Numbered from the stretch's first letter, positions 12,315-23,308 are shown. The stretch is 64,000 nucleotides of DNA from Siphonodentalium dalli (GCA_032622095.1 CP136062.1:195867887-195931886); one strand, 5' to 3'. Translations and numbers: made by a program. The notes: a model not told the origin generated them from the letters alone.

Positions 12315-12660
12315 TCGAAAAGCGTACTCAGACTGAAAAGCGTACTCAGACTGAAAAGCGTACTCAGACTGAATAAAGCGTACTCAGACTGAAAAGCGTA
12401 CTCAGACTGAAAAGCGTACTCAGACTGAAAAGCGTCTGAAAAGCGTACTCAGACTGAAAAGCGTACTCAGACTGAAAAGCGTACTCAGACTGAAAAGCGT
12501 ACTCAGACTGAAAAGCGTCTGAAAAGCATACTCAGACTGAAATGAAAAGCGTACTCAGACTGAATAAAGCGTACTCAGACAGAAATATGAAAAGCGTACT
12601 CAGACTGAAATATGAAAAGCGTACTCAGACTGAAATGAAAAGCGTACTCAGACTGAAATA
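12315..12660 (+). repeat. 18-bp minisatellite (AAAAGCGTACTCAGACTG)n
   Basis: About 17 units of AAAAGCGTACTCAGACTG. Some are expanded by AAT or AATATG, and two are truncated to AAAAGCGTCTG. The variant units cluster in the right half. Lies in the intron between E2 and E3. Confidence 0.95.
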
Positions 12661-12889
12661 TTGGAACTTACTACACGATAAGCGATGTTTGTAACTAATC
12701 ACTGCAACAGTTTTGTTAGCATAACAATGGTTTTAACATGCAAAATATTTTTACTGGAGAATTATCGATAATTTGTATACAGGTAAGAACAAAGTTTATC
12801 TATTTCACCATGTTCTTAGTGATGTTCTTACACACTTTTATATTGTTTGTATATAATACCCACTGAGTGCTTTGGGTCTCTTCAACCAT

Positions 12890-13930
12890 TTTATTGTCCC
12901 CCGAAAAAATATTTTTGTGGGACTATTGTAATCATGCATGCAGCCCTGTCCGTGCGTGCATCTGCGCGTCCCGTCCGTCCGGAGTTATAACTCCAGTAAT
13001 GATCATCCGATTTGATTGAAACTTGGTATGTAGGTGTCTAAACCAAGAACACAGGTGCTCTGCAATTCTGGGTTTGATCCGATGTTCTTTTATGGAGTTA
13101 TTTCCCTTTTTACAACTTTTGTTTTACTTTTCACTTTTTCGGTTTCCGGATGATATCTCAAGTTTGGATCCTTTAATTGCATATACCGTTTTTATGTGCA
13201 TCAGTCATATCAAGATACATGTTGAGTTTGAATTTGAGTTTGATCCGATGATTGTTCCTAGAGTTATGGACTTTTTTGACTTAGAAAATTCAATTTTACT
13301 TTTTTTAACCTCCGGATGATAACTCAAGTTTGGACTATTCAATTGAAAATTCCGTTTTTTTTCTGAGTCATTGATATCAAAATACAGGTCAAGTTCGAAT
13401 TTGAGTTTGATCTGATGATTTTTCTCAGAGTTATGGGCTTTTCGACTTAGAAAATTCAATTTTACTTGTTTTTTCTTTAGTTTCCGGATGATAACTCAAG
13501 TTTGGATTGTTTAATTGGAAATTCTGTTTTATTGTGGGTCGTTCATATCAAAATACAGATCAAGTTCGAATTTGAGTTTGATCCAATGATTTTTCCCAGA
13601 GTTATGGGGCTTTCGACTTTGAATTTTTTTTTTTATAATTTTCTGTATGAGGGTACCTTCATGGTGTAATCAACTCCTCCTACAGTTTTGATCGTAGATA
13701 TTTGAAACTTCAGAGTATTTGTTACCCACATATTGGAAATGTGCAACATGTATATAGATGACGGAAAAATTATTTTTTACAGATTTATTAACCCTTTCGA
13801 CTTAGAACATTTCAACATTTTTTTAAATTTATTTAACAAAGCGGCATCGACTTGCCACATTGTTGGGAGACACTGTGGTCAGCCGACCTTTTATTACTGT
13901 ATGGATTCTCCAATTCAGGTATCAATCAGG
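12890..13930 (+). repeat. Dispersed 'GTCCCCCGAAAAA' repeat, copy 1
   Basis: Starts attgtcccccgaaaaaatat with a CCGTCC tract, continues as ~170-bp units (ccggatgataactcaagttt, near 13146, 13313, 13485), then 'gagggtaccttcatggtgta' and 'gacactgtggtcagccgacc'. Other copies are at 27166-27386 continuing at 31422-31530 (split by the hAT-like element) and 63280-63860. Confidence 0.75.
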
Positions 13931-13953
13931 TTTAGGTACCATAGAATGGTACA

Positions 13954-14054
13954 TACAGTAATGCCCTAAATAATCAACTCCTTAACCACAGCAGAATTAT
14001 GGGTAATTTTTCAGGATTTAGTCGGAAATATGGCTTGTTGCCATTCATCGGAAA
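13954..14054 (+). mobile_element. Hairpin MITE, single arm
   Basis: One arm of the family from tacagtaatgccctaaataa to ttgccattcatcgga, with no inverse arm after it. In the intron between E2 and E3. Confidence 0.75.
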
Positions 14055-14877
14055 TCTCTTGTTGAATTAGATTTCTGTCTCCATTTGTGGTGAAAAAAAG
14101 GTTTGGCCAAAATGAAACTTTTGTGGCCACTTTGGTCACCAACAGCGCGAACCCTGCATTGCACTTGTTCTCATTGCTTGTCAGCATCTCTTTATCGGCA
14201 GTATTAAAAACAAGTGAAGCATAAGCAATTAACTGTCATCTTTGGAACTTGTTGTCACAAAAAGACACAATAGGCTCAATGTTTGTTATTTTAAATCACC
14301 ATTATTGCGATTCCATATTTAGTATAGCCACATTTTTATGGGAAATATGTGTTATTTGATGAGAATTTTATCTAATTCGATTGGACAGGGAAACAGACAT
14401 TTTGAACACTGTCAATCAGGTTTTTAATTTGTGATTGGATTTTCTCAAACTTTTTTTCGCCGTGTTATATATTTAGTTTTGAAGAATAAAGTGTAAGGAA
14501 TGGGTAGAGTTGTCAACAAAATTGATAATTTGAAAAATGGAGTTTTTGAAGCCATTTTCCCCAAACTTAGTGTTATTTCCTTGAAAATCCAGCTGCGACT
14601 CTTCTAAAATAATATAAAAATATAACATAATAAAAAAAAAAATCCTGACCCTTTGCATGGTGTGACATTAACGGCTAAAAATGGTGCCTACATGTATGTT
14701 CAACCTTGGTGACTCTGTTGAACATAAACACCAAGTCGTGATCGTGACACCATGTTACGTCAACCACATTAACTTGTAATGTTCAGGAAGAGTGATGCCC
14801 TTACAATTATCATCACTACATGTACATGTATATCTTATCTCAAGACAAGCTTAGTTAAAGTGTTCTTTTAAATTCAG

Positions 14878-15520
14878 CAAATGAATTCTCCAGAATCAAC
14901 AACTGAATCTACAAAGATGCAAGATTCCATCACAGGAACTAAGGTCTTATATGGGCAATCTATTGTGCCACCAAGTTACACTCAACCAGGAGATCTCTTA
15001 TATGGGCAATCTACGGTGCCACCAGGTCAACCTCAACCAGGAGAGTTCTTATATGGGAAACCTACAGTGCCGCCAGGTTACACTCAACCTGGAGAGGGCT
15101 TATATGGTCCCACAGTGCCACAAGGTCACACTCTCCAACCTGGAGAGTTGATACATGGGAAACCTACAGTGCCACCAGGTCACACACAACCCGAAGAGGT
15201 CTTATATGGAAATCCTACAGTGCCACCAAGTCACACTCAACCTGGAGAGGTCTTATATGGAAAACCTACAGTGCCACCAAGTCACACTCAAACTGGAGAT
15301 GTCTTTTACGGCCCACCAGGTCAGAGTCAACCAGGATATCCATATACGATTCCACAATCTTATTATTCCAACATCAACCAGTCTAACATACCACCAGCAT
15401 ACATGCATCCAGGGTTCCCTCCATATAGTATGTATGGACAACAGTATGGTTATATGATGCCGCCACCACAGTCAGGCATGTACAGATCCCCACCTCCTCC
15501 ATATGAAGAACATATACCTC
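14878..15520 (+). CDS. PARP14-like: PARP14-like gene, exon E3: Pro/Gly/Tyr-rich repeat region with PPPY motif
   Basis: The acceptor is ttcttttaaattcag and the strong donor CTC|GTAAGTAT; phase runs 0 to 1. About 214 codons. The start is Ser/Thr-rich, then come about eight degenerate 16-18-residue units of the form LYGKPTVPPGHTQPGEV. A low-complexity tail follows, rich in Tyr, Met, Pro and Gln, and the exon ends SPPPPYEEHIP. The PPPY is a canonical PPxY ligand for WW domains such as those of NEDD4-type ubiquitin ligases; binding is inference. The ATG at 14881 sits just inside the exon, so it could start a shorter isoform, but the acceptor immediately before it and the phase match with E2 argue that it is internal. 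The region is expected to be disordered. Confidence 0.8.
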
Positions 15521-15628
15521 GTAAGTATGCATCAAATCAGTGATCAAATCAGTGTAATGTTTTTATAATATTAAAGGTGCATTCAGAGTTCCAGACCTTC
15601 AGTTGCAGCACACAAATAGGGCTCCAAC

Positions 15629-15880
15629 AAGCCTTGAAATAGGGTGTGTGTCATTTGCAGAATGAGGTCCCCAGAGGGTGAATTTAGTTATGCTACCCTG
15701 CATAGCGGGCTAGCATCACCAAATTCACCCTCCGGGAACCTCATTCTGCTGCGTTGTAAGCAGAATGAGGTCCCCAGAGGGTGAATTTGGTGATGCTAGC
15801 CCGCTATGCAGAGTAGCATCACTAAATTCACCCTCTGGGGACCTCATTCTGCAAATGACACACACCCTATTTCAAGGCTT
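15629..15880. mobile_element. Double fold-back MITE, copy 1, with 10-bp target duplication
   Basis: Ends aagccttgaaat / atttcaaggctt are inverse and flanked by the direct repeat gggctccaac (15619-15628 and 15881-15890). The whole element is a palindrome. Each arm is itself a hairpin built from aatgaggtccccagagggtg and its inverse, so the same ~28-bp block appears four times. The 10-bp duplication fits Mutator-like elements best. It lies about 110 bp after exon E3. Confidence 0.85.
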
Positions 15881-15889
15881 GGGCTCCAA

Positions 15890-16205
15890 CAATTAATTGG
15901 ATATTCCATTAATCATCAATTAGTTTACCAATAAACAATTATAAATTTGATAATCGATTAATCATCATTTAGTGTACTAATAAACAATTAATTGGATAAT
16001 TGATTAATCATTGATTATTTTACAAATAAACAATTATAAATTTGATAATCGATTAATCATCATTTAGTGTACTAATAAACAATTAATTGGATAATTGATT
16101 AATCAATGATTAATTTACAAATAAACAATTTATTGGATAATTGATTAATGATTGATTAGTTTACTTAACAACAGTTACTTGGATAATTGATTAATCATCT
16201 GGGAA
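15890..16205 (+). repeat. AT-rich ~60-bp tandem repeat
   Basis: Five or six units of 'aataaacaattaattggata' plus 'attgattaatcatcatttag' with alternating variants. Begins directly after the target duplication of the fold-back MITE at 15629-15880. Confidence 0.8.
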
Positions 16206-16914
16206 ATTTCCATTGACATATTGCCACAATAACAGTTTATAGCATGGTTTATTTTTGTAGCCAAGTAATGTCAACTTTTTTGTACATATCTGATAATCGT
16301 ATCCAACTCTGAAAGATCGCCAAAAAAATCTTCATTAAGAAAGTAAATATAAATATTGTCATCTGATTAATGTATAATCAACAGCTGTGAATACATCAGT
16401 TTGGTGTGTTACTCAAACAAAAATGATGATCAATCAACAGTACACCAATTTTCAAAAGGTTTTTCAGATTGTTAAACCTTTAGTTTAAACAGTGTTTATT
16501 TTTCCCTCTATGGACATTCAGATAAATAATTACAATAGATACAAATTTAGAAGAAAAATGGGATTAGGCAACAAGCCATAGGCTTATTTGAAGCCCTCTC
16601 CCTTGACAATGACACAGCCCTACTTGACTGCATGTCAAGTAGGGGTAAATAATAGAGGCATACAAAAAGATCCATAGAAAGAAGAAATATGAGGTGGAGG
16701 CGAGACAGTGGGACAGAAGATAATGTCAGAATTTAGAGAGAAGATCAGAGAGTACAGAGTGTGAGGTGTAATTATATATCTGAACATGCATATAATTAAT
16801 TTCAAATATAAAACCAAAAAGATATATAATAACACATTTCAAGGAAATAAAAAGTATTTATACATAATTTGTGATTGAAAAAATAACCATGTGAACATCT
16901 GCAGTGGTCCATCG

Positions 16915-17170
16915 ACCTTTCATGATGGATGTGTGCGGGTGCAGCATTAAAGATCATGTGCCAGTGCATTCTCGTTTATATGCGAGTCTCCCACAGGGAG
17001 CCTAGCATAGATAAGAGAATGCACTGGCTTACAAGGTCAAGGTAATTATAGTTAGCTAAAGTGTATTCTATTATATTTACAAGGCTCCCTGTGGGACACT
17101 CCCATATTTAAGAGAATACATTGGCACAGGATTTTCAAAAAAAATTTAGGGAGCTCCAGTCTTGAAGTGT
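16915..17170. mobile_element. Decayed TTAA MITE, CATGATGGGAGCT subfamily
   Basis: Shares 'cctttcatgatgg', 'cagcattaaagatc', two diverged hairpins (gccagtgcattctc...gagaatgcactggc) and 'agctccagtcttga' with the 25878 and 58893 copies. The TTAA ends are lost. In the intron before E4. Confidence 0.6.
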
Positions 17171-17686
17171 CAACTTCCGTTTTCCTCAATTTTGCATTGA
17201 ACATACAAGTCACTTATTTCATCCACTCATGTGTTCATAACGCTTCTGCCAATTTGGTTTGGTAATGTGCCGCTAATTGACATTGTGAGCTAATGACTGA
17301 TTGGTCAATTGCTTTTTCAAATTATTGAATTTGATACTGCGGGAATATGCCCCAAATGACTAGACATGCATAAAGTGTGACTAAAATAATTCCATTTATT
17401 CATAAAAATCAGTGAAGTTCAAATAGACGTCTAACTCACGGAAACACTACACCAATAAATAAATTTACTCGTAATATAATAAACTGATTTGAATAATGAA
17501 ACAGTGTATTTTTCTCCGTCTAATTTTGAAAATTGCCAAATATAACAAACTTATTTGAATACGGAAATGGCATTGATCTTTCTCACATATTTTTCTGTGT
17601 GTCTAATTTTGAAATTTGCCAAATATTTTTACTAATAGACCAAACATGACACTAGATTTCAAAATTGAAAATGCTTAATTTTACAG

Positions 17687-18979
17687 CTGTGTCAAATATC
17701 ATTCAAGATCAATGTGAGAAAAACATAAAATTGTTTGAAGCACGGTACCCAGCTGCGGGTGAACAAAGTCAAAGTCAACAGGCCGTTTATAGGGAAGAGA
17801 ATGAGTCTTCAGCATCGGACGGTCCCTCGTCGTCAGAGTCGGCATCATCTGCAGGAAAATGTTCCCAGAATTCAACTCTGATGGATGAACCAATCAGAGA
17901 GTCGTCTCAGGGAGTCGACATTCCTGACGTTAGCTCTACTGATCAGATAGCACATGGAACAACGTGGACCAAGGACCCACGTCCAGGTCAAGGTCCAGTG
18001 AGTCCAAGGGGTAGTGAGACTGAAGATGGACCTGAGAGTCAAAGAAAGAATCACCCAACTCAGGAGGAGCATGAACCAAATGCAGAAAACATGCAGCTCC
18101 CCCAAAAAAGACATTCAGAACTCCAAACGAGTCCAGCAGAAAACATGCCACTCCCTCATGAAAGACATTCAGAACTCCCACAGGTTCCAGCAGAAAACAT
18201 GCAGCTCTCTCAAGAAACACATTCAGAATTCCCACGAGGTCCAGCGGAAAACATGCAGCTCCCTCAAGAAAGACATTCAGAATTCCCACGAGGACCAGCA
18301 GAAAACATGCAGCTCCCTCAAGAAAGACATTCAGAATTCCCACGAGGACCAGCAGAAAACATGCAGCCCCCTCAAGAAAGACATTCAGAACTCCCACAAG
18401 GAATAGAACCATCAGAATCTTCAAATGTTAATCCATTGGACTATGATCCGCGTTATTCGGGCATGAACCAAACAGGAGCTCAATATCAACATACAAACTA
18501 TGGTAATCAGACCAACACTTACTACAATGATGATTATATGAGAACCACTGGGCAAAACCACCCAGGCAATCCAATGAACAGATCGATGTATGAAGAGCGT
18601 CCATATATGGACCACCGATCACATATGGGTGGCCCAGTGCCGACTGGCTCACAACACGGAGTTCATACTCACAGAGGAGGTGCTGACATTTTACCAACAT
18701 TTTACTTTGGGAACGATGGACAACAGCCTGGAAGAAACTATAATCAGTATCCGCAAACATCAGGCAACTCCGATGGACAACAGCCTGGAAGAAACTATGA
18801 TCAGTATCAGCAAACATCCGAGAAATGGGCGTATCCTCGACAAGGTCATCCTCAGGAAGGTCATCTACCACAAGGGTATCCCCAGCAAGGCTACCCTCAA
18901 GGGAACGTACCATACAGTGGCTATCCAGCCCATCCCTCCAGAGATAGACCATCATCATCTTCTGAAGATGAAGGCATTG
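17687..18979 (+). CDS. PARP14-like: PARP14-like gene, exon E4: disordered exon with six 18-residue repeats
   Basis: The acceptor is taattttacag and the donor ATTG|GTTAGT; 1,293 nt, phase 1-1. The exon starts with a short charged, possibly helical stretch (DQCEKNIKLFEARYPAAGEQ), then a Ser/Glu-rich acidic region. Six near-perfect 54-nt repeats follow at 18082-18405, consensus AENMQLPQERHSEFPRGP. After them come an Asn/Tyr/Gln-rich part, two copies of a 19-residue GQQPGRNYDQYQQTS unit, a PQQGYPQ-type tail and an acidic Ser-rich end (SSSSEDEGI). The composition is prion-like and disordered, which suggests a multivalent or condensate-forming region. Without splicing, the frame stops two codons past the donor (GGT TAG), so the exon could also be terminal in an alternative transcript. 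Confidence 0.85.
18082..18405 (+). repeat. Coding tandem repeat, 6 x 54 nt, inside E4
   Basis: Six units of 54 nt encode 18 residues each. Units 3 to 5 are nearly identical, and the outer units have diverged (ELQTSP, ELPQVP, ELPQGI endings), a pattern expected when copies are added in the middle by slippage or unequal exchange. Copy number is probably polymorphic. Confidence 0.9.
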
Positions 18980-20286
18980 GTTAGTATTAGGTCGTATAAA
19001 TAAACAATTGTGTTTTCAGGCAACTTCCTCGTCACTGAAATTTTCTTTTAAAAGGTTTTGTCGAACTTTTTTTTTCAATATTTTCCTTCAGAAATATTGG
19101 ATGAGAATAACGAAAATTATTTTTCTGGAATATTTATATTTTCTGAAATTACCCCGCCCTCGTCTTAAAATTGAGATTTAATTGCCTGAGAACACCAAAT
19201 GTTTATTTCAATGGCCTTTTTGTAAAATCATTTTAATTTTATTTAATTTGGTTATTTAATCGTTTATTTTGTGGTATTGCCAAACCATGAAATTAAGAAC
19301 CAAGAAAATACACTACAATGGTAAATCTAATACCAATAAATGAGACGGGGACAAGGATTGGATGTTATGTCCATTTTTGTCATGTCATAAAGTGGTTGTT
19401 TTAAAACACAGAATTTACAAAACCACAAAAATCAATGGCGTCGAAATCAAAGTCATTCGCATTATTAAATAAGATTGAATATAGCGACATGGGTAGGTAT
19501 GTTAGTATTGTGGTAAGTCTCCACCAATGCTGGTTGAAAATTTTAAAAAGTTGAAAAATCAATAACTATATTATTTAAATTATTCATGCTTCACTACTTC
19601 ACTACTAATAAAGCCTCATGGTGGTTTGAACTCCAAAATACAACTAATAATAATAACTTCTGAATTTTCCCCAGTATCGAAATAGACTCGATACATACCT
19701 GATTTACCTTTCTACATTATTTGTCACAGAAAGACTCATTGAAGTCACATAAAATATCATTTTGAACACGATTGTCTTACCCCTTCCAGCTTGGTATGTC
19801 ATTTTTATTAATTTAAGTTCCAGATTCGGGGACGCTGATCACAAAAATGTAACGGCCATAGACATAATTTTGGGCTTCGATTGATCCATGTCTGTTTAAA
19901 GTATTTATGCTTCACTACTATTAAGGCCTAAAAAAAGAATATCTGTATTTCCACTAACATGACTGACCCATCAAAAAAGTGCCCACTGCACTGCAACCAT
20001 TTTATTGCCGACTTTTGAGCTGCAGCAAATTAAAAAAAGTTTGCATGAAAGACATTGGGTATAAAGGGGTCTTTATATAAACATCTAGTCTGGAATTACA
20101 TCTGTTCCTTGCGAAAATGAGTTTATTGCTTAAAGACTTAGAAATATGTATTGCTACAACCAATATTTATATAAATACCTTCAACTATTTGGGTCACTCC
20201 GTGATTATATATTATAAGGAACAGATGGAGTAACGTAGCATTATACAGGCCAACTGGGAAAACTGATAGAAATAATTCTTAGATGG
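18980..20286. other. Intron between E4 and E5, first part, nothing recognised
   Basis: AT-rich intronic sequence without repeats I can match elsewhere in the window and without coding frames. The rest of this intron is occupied by the elements at 20287, 20665-22010, 22148 and 22735. Confidence 0.5.
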
Positions 20287-20430
20287 CAGTAATGCCCTAA
20301 ATAATTGACTCCTTAACCACAGCAGAATTATGGGTAACTTTTCAGGATTTAGTTGGAAATATGGCTTGTTGCCATTCATCGGAAAGCTCTCACATAGCTT
20401 TTCATTGCATGGCAACAGGCCATATTTCCG
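20287..20430 (+). mobile_element. Hairpin MITE, one arm plus partial second arm
   Basis: The arm runs from cagtaatgccctaaataatt to ttgccattcatcggaaag, then a loop, then only the inner third of the opposite arm (ggcaacaggccatatttccg). Confidence 0.75.
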
Positions 20431-20664
20431 TTATTTAATGAGTGTCACTTGCATGCAGACACCTATAGCTGGGCATCTTGGAAAGAAGCTATATTATTGT
20501 GTTAAACAGCGTTTTAATATGCACATAAATGTGCCTTCGGGAAGCTCCTTTGTTTAGGAAGTATCCGGCTTTGAACAACATTTACCGTAACATGATTGAC
20601 CTGTTAACGCAGTCTTTCAACATTTGAGATCAGTCAATTACGCTAGTGTATATCGTCATAGTAT

Positions 20665-22010
20665 TATTATACCTCCACTCTCAAAGAGAATGGCGGTATA
20701 CTGGAATGGCCTCATCAGGCCGTCCGCCCGGACATCTATCGTTTTTCTGTCCATCGGGGCTGATATCTCAAACACCAGTTGTCGGATCTGAATGACATTT
20801 GGTATGGATGTTCACTACTTATGTGGGTATTAAATGGAGTGTTCAATTGTTTTTGTCGGATTTTCTGTTTTAGAGTTATTCATCTTTGTTTATCTAGAAA
20901 TTTAGTAGTCCAAGTCTTCTCGTACTAAAACCGGCTAAGATATTGGGATGGAGGTGCCGGTCTTTAGTCCGAGTTCCAGGCCCATGGTCTCCTTTGACAC
21001 GAGTTAATCGTTAGTGACCCGCTCAAATAAAACCACAATTATATGAAATAAAATATCACAATTGCTACAATAAACGGATAGTTTCCGCAGAAGACATGCT
21101 ATTTGATCTGAAACCCACATCGGTTGTGAATTGAAAGCGGTAATTTAATGTGAAAAGAAACTTTTGCCGCAGTGTTTACATATTTTTTAAAGTATGCGAA
21201 CTCAGTTGACCTTGCGAACTGCGTTCGGCATTTTCCGGTGAAAATATTCCGTAGATTTTCAATCAACCACGCACGATGAATTCTCCATTGTAATCGTAAT
21301 TATACGTGACAATAAATAAATTATTACATAGATTAAATACATATTGAAGATATAAATGTAATACATTAAATAAATTACGGGAATTATAACCATCTCACAG
21401 TTTAAAACAGTGTAAACACAATGACCATTAGAATATCATGGGGGCCGCCATTTTGTTTGTATCGAAATTCGTCTCGGCCAAAACAAACACCGGACAATGC
21501 CGAAGTTCTTCGGAACCTGAGTTCGGCTTTCAGTTAAGTAAACAAACAGAAAAAACAGCGATGTTGGTGACAATCAACCGGAATATTCTATGCGTAATTT
21601 AACATGAAAGTTAGATTATTATACACCATTATGACCATAATATGTCTCTCTTTCCGATGTATATAGCATCATGTATTGATTCATTAGGTAAATCGAGTAA
21701 AATACACCACAGATTCCCGCCACAGATCGTGGGCGTAACTCGTGTGATAGGATTGGTATGCAAGCGGGCTGGGACTAAAAACAGCAAATCGCCATCCCAA
21801 TATCTTAGCTGGTTTTAGTACAAGAAGACTGGGACTAGAAATTTAGTTGTTTTTTTTTCCGTCTGAGCAGATATCTCCACCACAGGTTGATGAATCTCAA
21901 TGAAATCTCAATGAAATATATATTCAGTATAGGGTTCTGAAAACCATAAATCCTTCAAACCTGCCACCTTCGTTGGGGGACATTTTGGTTAGCGACCTTT
22001 TATTTAGAAA
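20665..22010 (+). repeat. Dispersed 'ATTATACCTCCACTCTCAAAG' repeat split by the MULE MITE
   Basis: Starts attatacctccactctcaaa with a CCGTCC-like tract, 'cagttgtcggatctgaatga' and 'gagttattcatctttgttta'. After the insertion (20906-21837) it resumes with 'tttccgtctgagcagatatc' and ends cattttggttagcgacctttta. A relative without insertion is at 33340-33690. Confidence 0.65.
20906..21837. mobile_element. Mutator-like MITE with 9-bp target duplication
   Basis: The left terminus is TAGTCCAAGTCTTCTCGTAC. The right terminus is its inverse with two changes, and similarity runs on for about 45 bp (ctaagatattgggatgg). The duplication GAAATTTAG is at 20897-20905 and 21838-21846. Nine-base duplications are characteristic of MULEs. 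The interior (~850 bp) has no coding frame. The element splits a dispersed 'gagttattcatctttgttta' repeat. Confidence 0.8.
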
Positions 22011-22147
22011 ATTTTGAGGTAAACTGTTTTTATCATGCATTAAAACATAAAAACTCAAAAGTACATTGCAATGGCCCATTAGTCAGTCTATTTCAATCCA
22101 ATTGGGCAATTTAAATCACTGTTTTGTATTGAACTGACCATGACCAT

Positions 22148-22723
22148 TTAACCCTTTGAGTGCCAGGTCCGATTTTTGTATCAACCCATATACCCTGTGC
22201 CGATGCATTCTCTTATATATGCGAGTCGACCATAGGTCGCCTCGCATATATAAGAGAATGCATTGGCTTAACATTTTTTTTTTTTTTTTTACAATTTTTC
22301 CAATTTTAATATATTTTATTATATTCTTTAACCTCTTCGCTGCTATGACGTCCGTAACTATTACCGACATAAAAGTGCACGCCGTTTGCTATATGGTCCG
22401 TAGGTACTACGGACCTTCTTCAGCACACCAGCAGTGGGCCATTATACATAACTGGAACTCGGAGATTAGTGCACCAGATTAACTGTATCTCGACGTTTCA
22501 AACAGTGTATGATGTTCCACGATTGTGAACGATAATAGCCTTTCAGCTGAGTCAGTTTTATGGTTCTTGTGATATTCCCGCTATATTTTCCCATTGGAAA
22601 ATGGCAATAACGTCAACAGCCCAGCACACGACGTCATAACGTCATTTAGCAGCAAAGAGGTTAACAGACTTATTGTGTAGGTTTAGGGCCGATAATATCG
22701 GCCCCTGGCACTCAAAGGGTTAA
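22148..22723. mobile_element. piggyBac-type TTAA MITE with CCCTTTGAGTGCCAGG ends (outer element)
   Basis: Begins TTAACCCTTTGAGTGCCAGG and ends CCTGGCACTCAAAGGGTTAA, a perfect 16-bp inverted repeat with TTAA at both sides. It carries the hairpin module at 22202-22267 and a second, differently ended TTAA element nested at 22328-22664. The related copy at 38458 shares the GTGCCAGG terminus and the 'gccgat..atcggcc' internal palindrome. Confidence 0.85.
22328..22664. mobile_element. Nested TTAA MITE with CCTCTTYGCTGCTA ends
   Basis: Begins TTAACCTCTTCGCTGCTATG and ends TAGCAGCAAAGAGGTTAA, with one mismatch in the terminal repeat. Both ends carry TTAA. It contains ggtccgtaggtactacggacc, a short perfect palindrome. 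It lies wholly inside the element 22148-22723, so it inserted later. Confidence 0.8.
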
Positions 22724-22734
22724 AATTATTCATT

Positions 22735-22945
22735 GCCAGGAAGAGTCATATGGAGAGGAGCTCATGGAAAATGAGCAGACAACAGACAGATCATAAGGAT
22801 AATGAGAATGGAGAAGGATTCTTTTTCATTGGTTGGAAATGTTCAGATAATAAGTTCAACAAATGACCTGTGTTCATCTGATGAACTTATTATGTGAACA
22901 TTTCCAAATAGAACCACTCAATGAGTATTTAGTATAGAAATGGTT
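22735..22945. mobile_element. 'TATACTAAAT' family MITE, partial
   Basis: Shares 'ggaaatgttcagataataag' and 'gaacttattatgtgaacatt' as an inverted pair (22827-22908) and ends gtatttagtatagaaatggttaa, as in the 40516 copy. The left end is decayed. Confidence 0.5.
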
Positions 22946-23146
22946 AAAAATAAAACATAAAATATATAATTTTCCAGCCCGCCCCAATTTTCCTAAAAAG
23001 TTGGATAAGAATCTAGTAATTTATATCTTTTGGGCTTAGGGCAAAAATGAGCAATAGAAAGTGACATATTTTATAGAGAAGGTACATGCATCTCCAATGT
23101 CTTCCTCTTCACTGGTCCATTCTTACAATTGTCTCTTTTTCTTTAG

Positions 23147-23308
23147 CTATCAAGAGATTAAAGGTAGAGAAGATCTCAGAATGTTCCAGCAAGGATATGC
23201 TGGAGAATTTTTTCGAGAACCCTCGACGATCAGGTGGCGGACATATCGAGAGCATGGAGTATGATGAGGTGGCTGGTACGGCTGTGATTACATTTCAGGA
23301 TAATTCAG
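23147..23308 (+). CDS. PARP14-like: PARP14-like gene, exon E5: RRM1 (first part)
   Basis: The acceptor is tctctttttctttag and the donor TTCAG|GTGTGG; 54 codons, phase 1-1. It encodes the beta1-alpha1-beta2-beta3 part of an RNA-recognition-motif fold. The diagnostic PARP14-type segment LENFFENPRRSGGGHI is followed by TAVITFQDNSG. The last strand is supplied by the start of E6. RRMs of this family bind RNA or act as protein-interaction modules. It lies 4.2 kb past E4, and the intervening intron carries several transposons. Confidence 0.9.

Noticed and set aside
12315-12660. CRISPR-like array
   Set aside because: Repeats are head-to-tail with no unique spacers, and the genome is eukaryotic.
14881-14883. 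ATG as translation start of a separate proline-rich protein
   Set aside because: An acceptor lies 3 bp upstream, E2 ends in the matching phase and E3 ends in a strong donor, so an internal exon is more likely. An alternative start remains possible.
17936-18424. 162-codon minus-strand frame opposite E4
   Set aside because: Antisense shadow of the 54-nt coding repeats; the plus-strand frame has consistent splice sites and phase.
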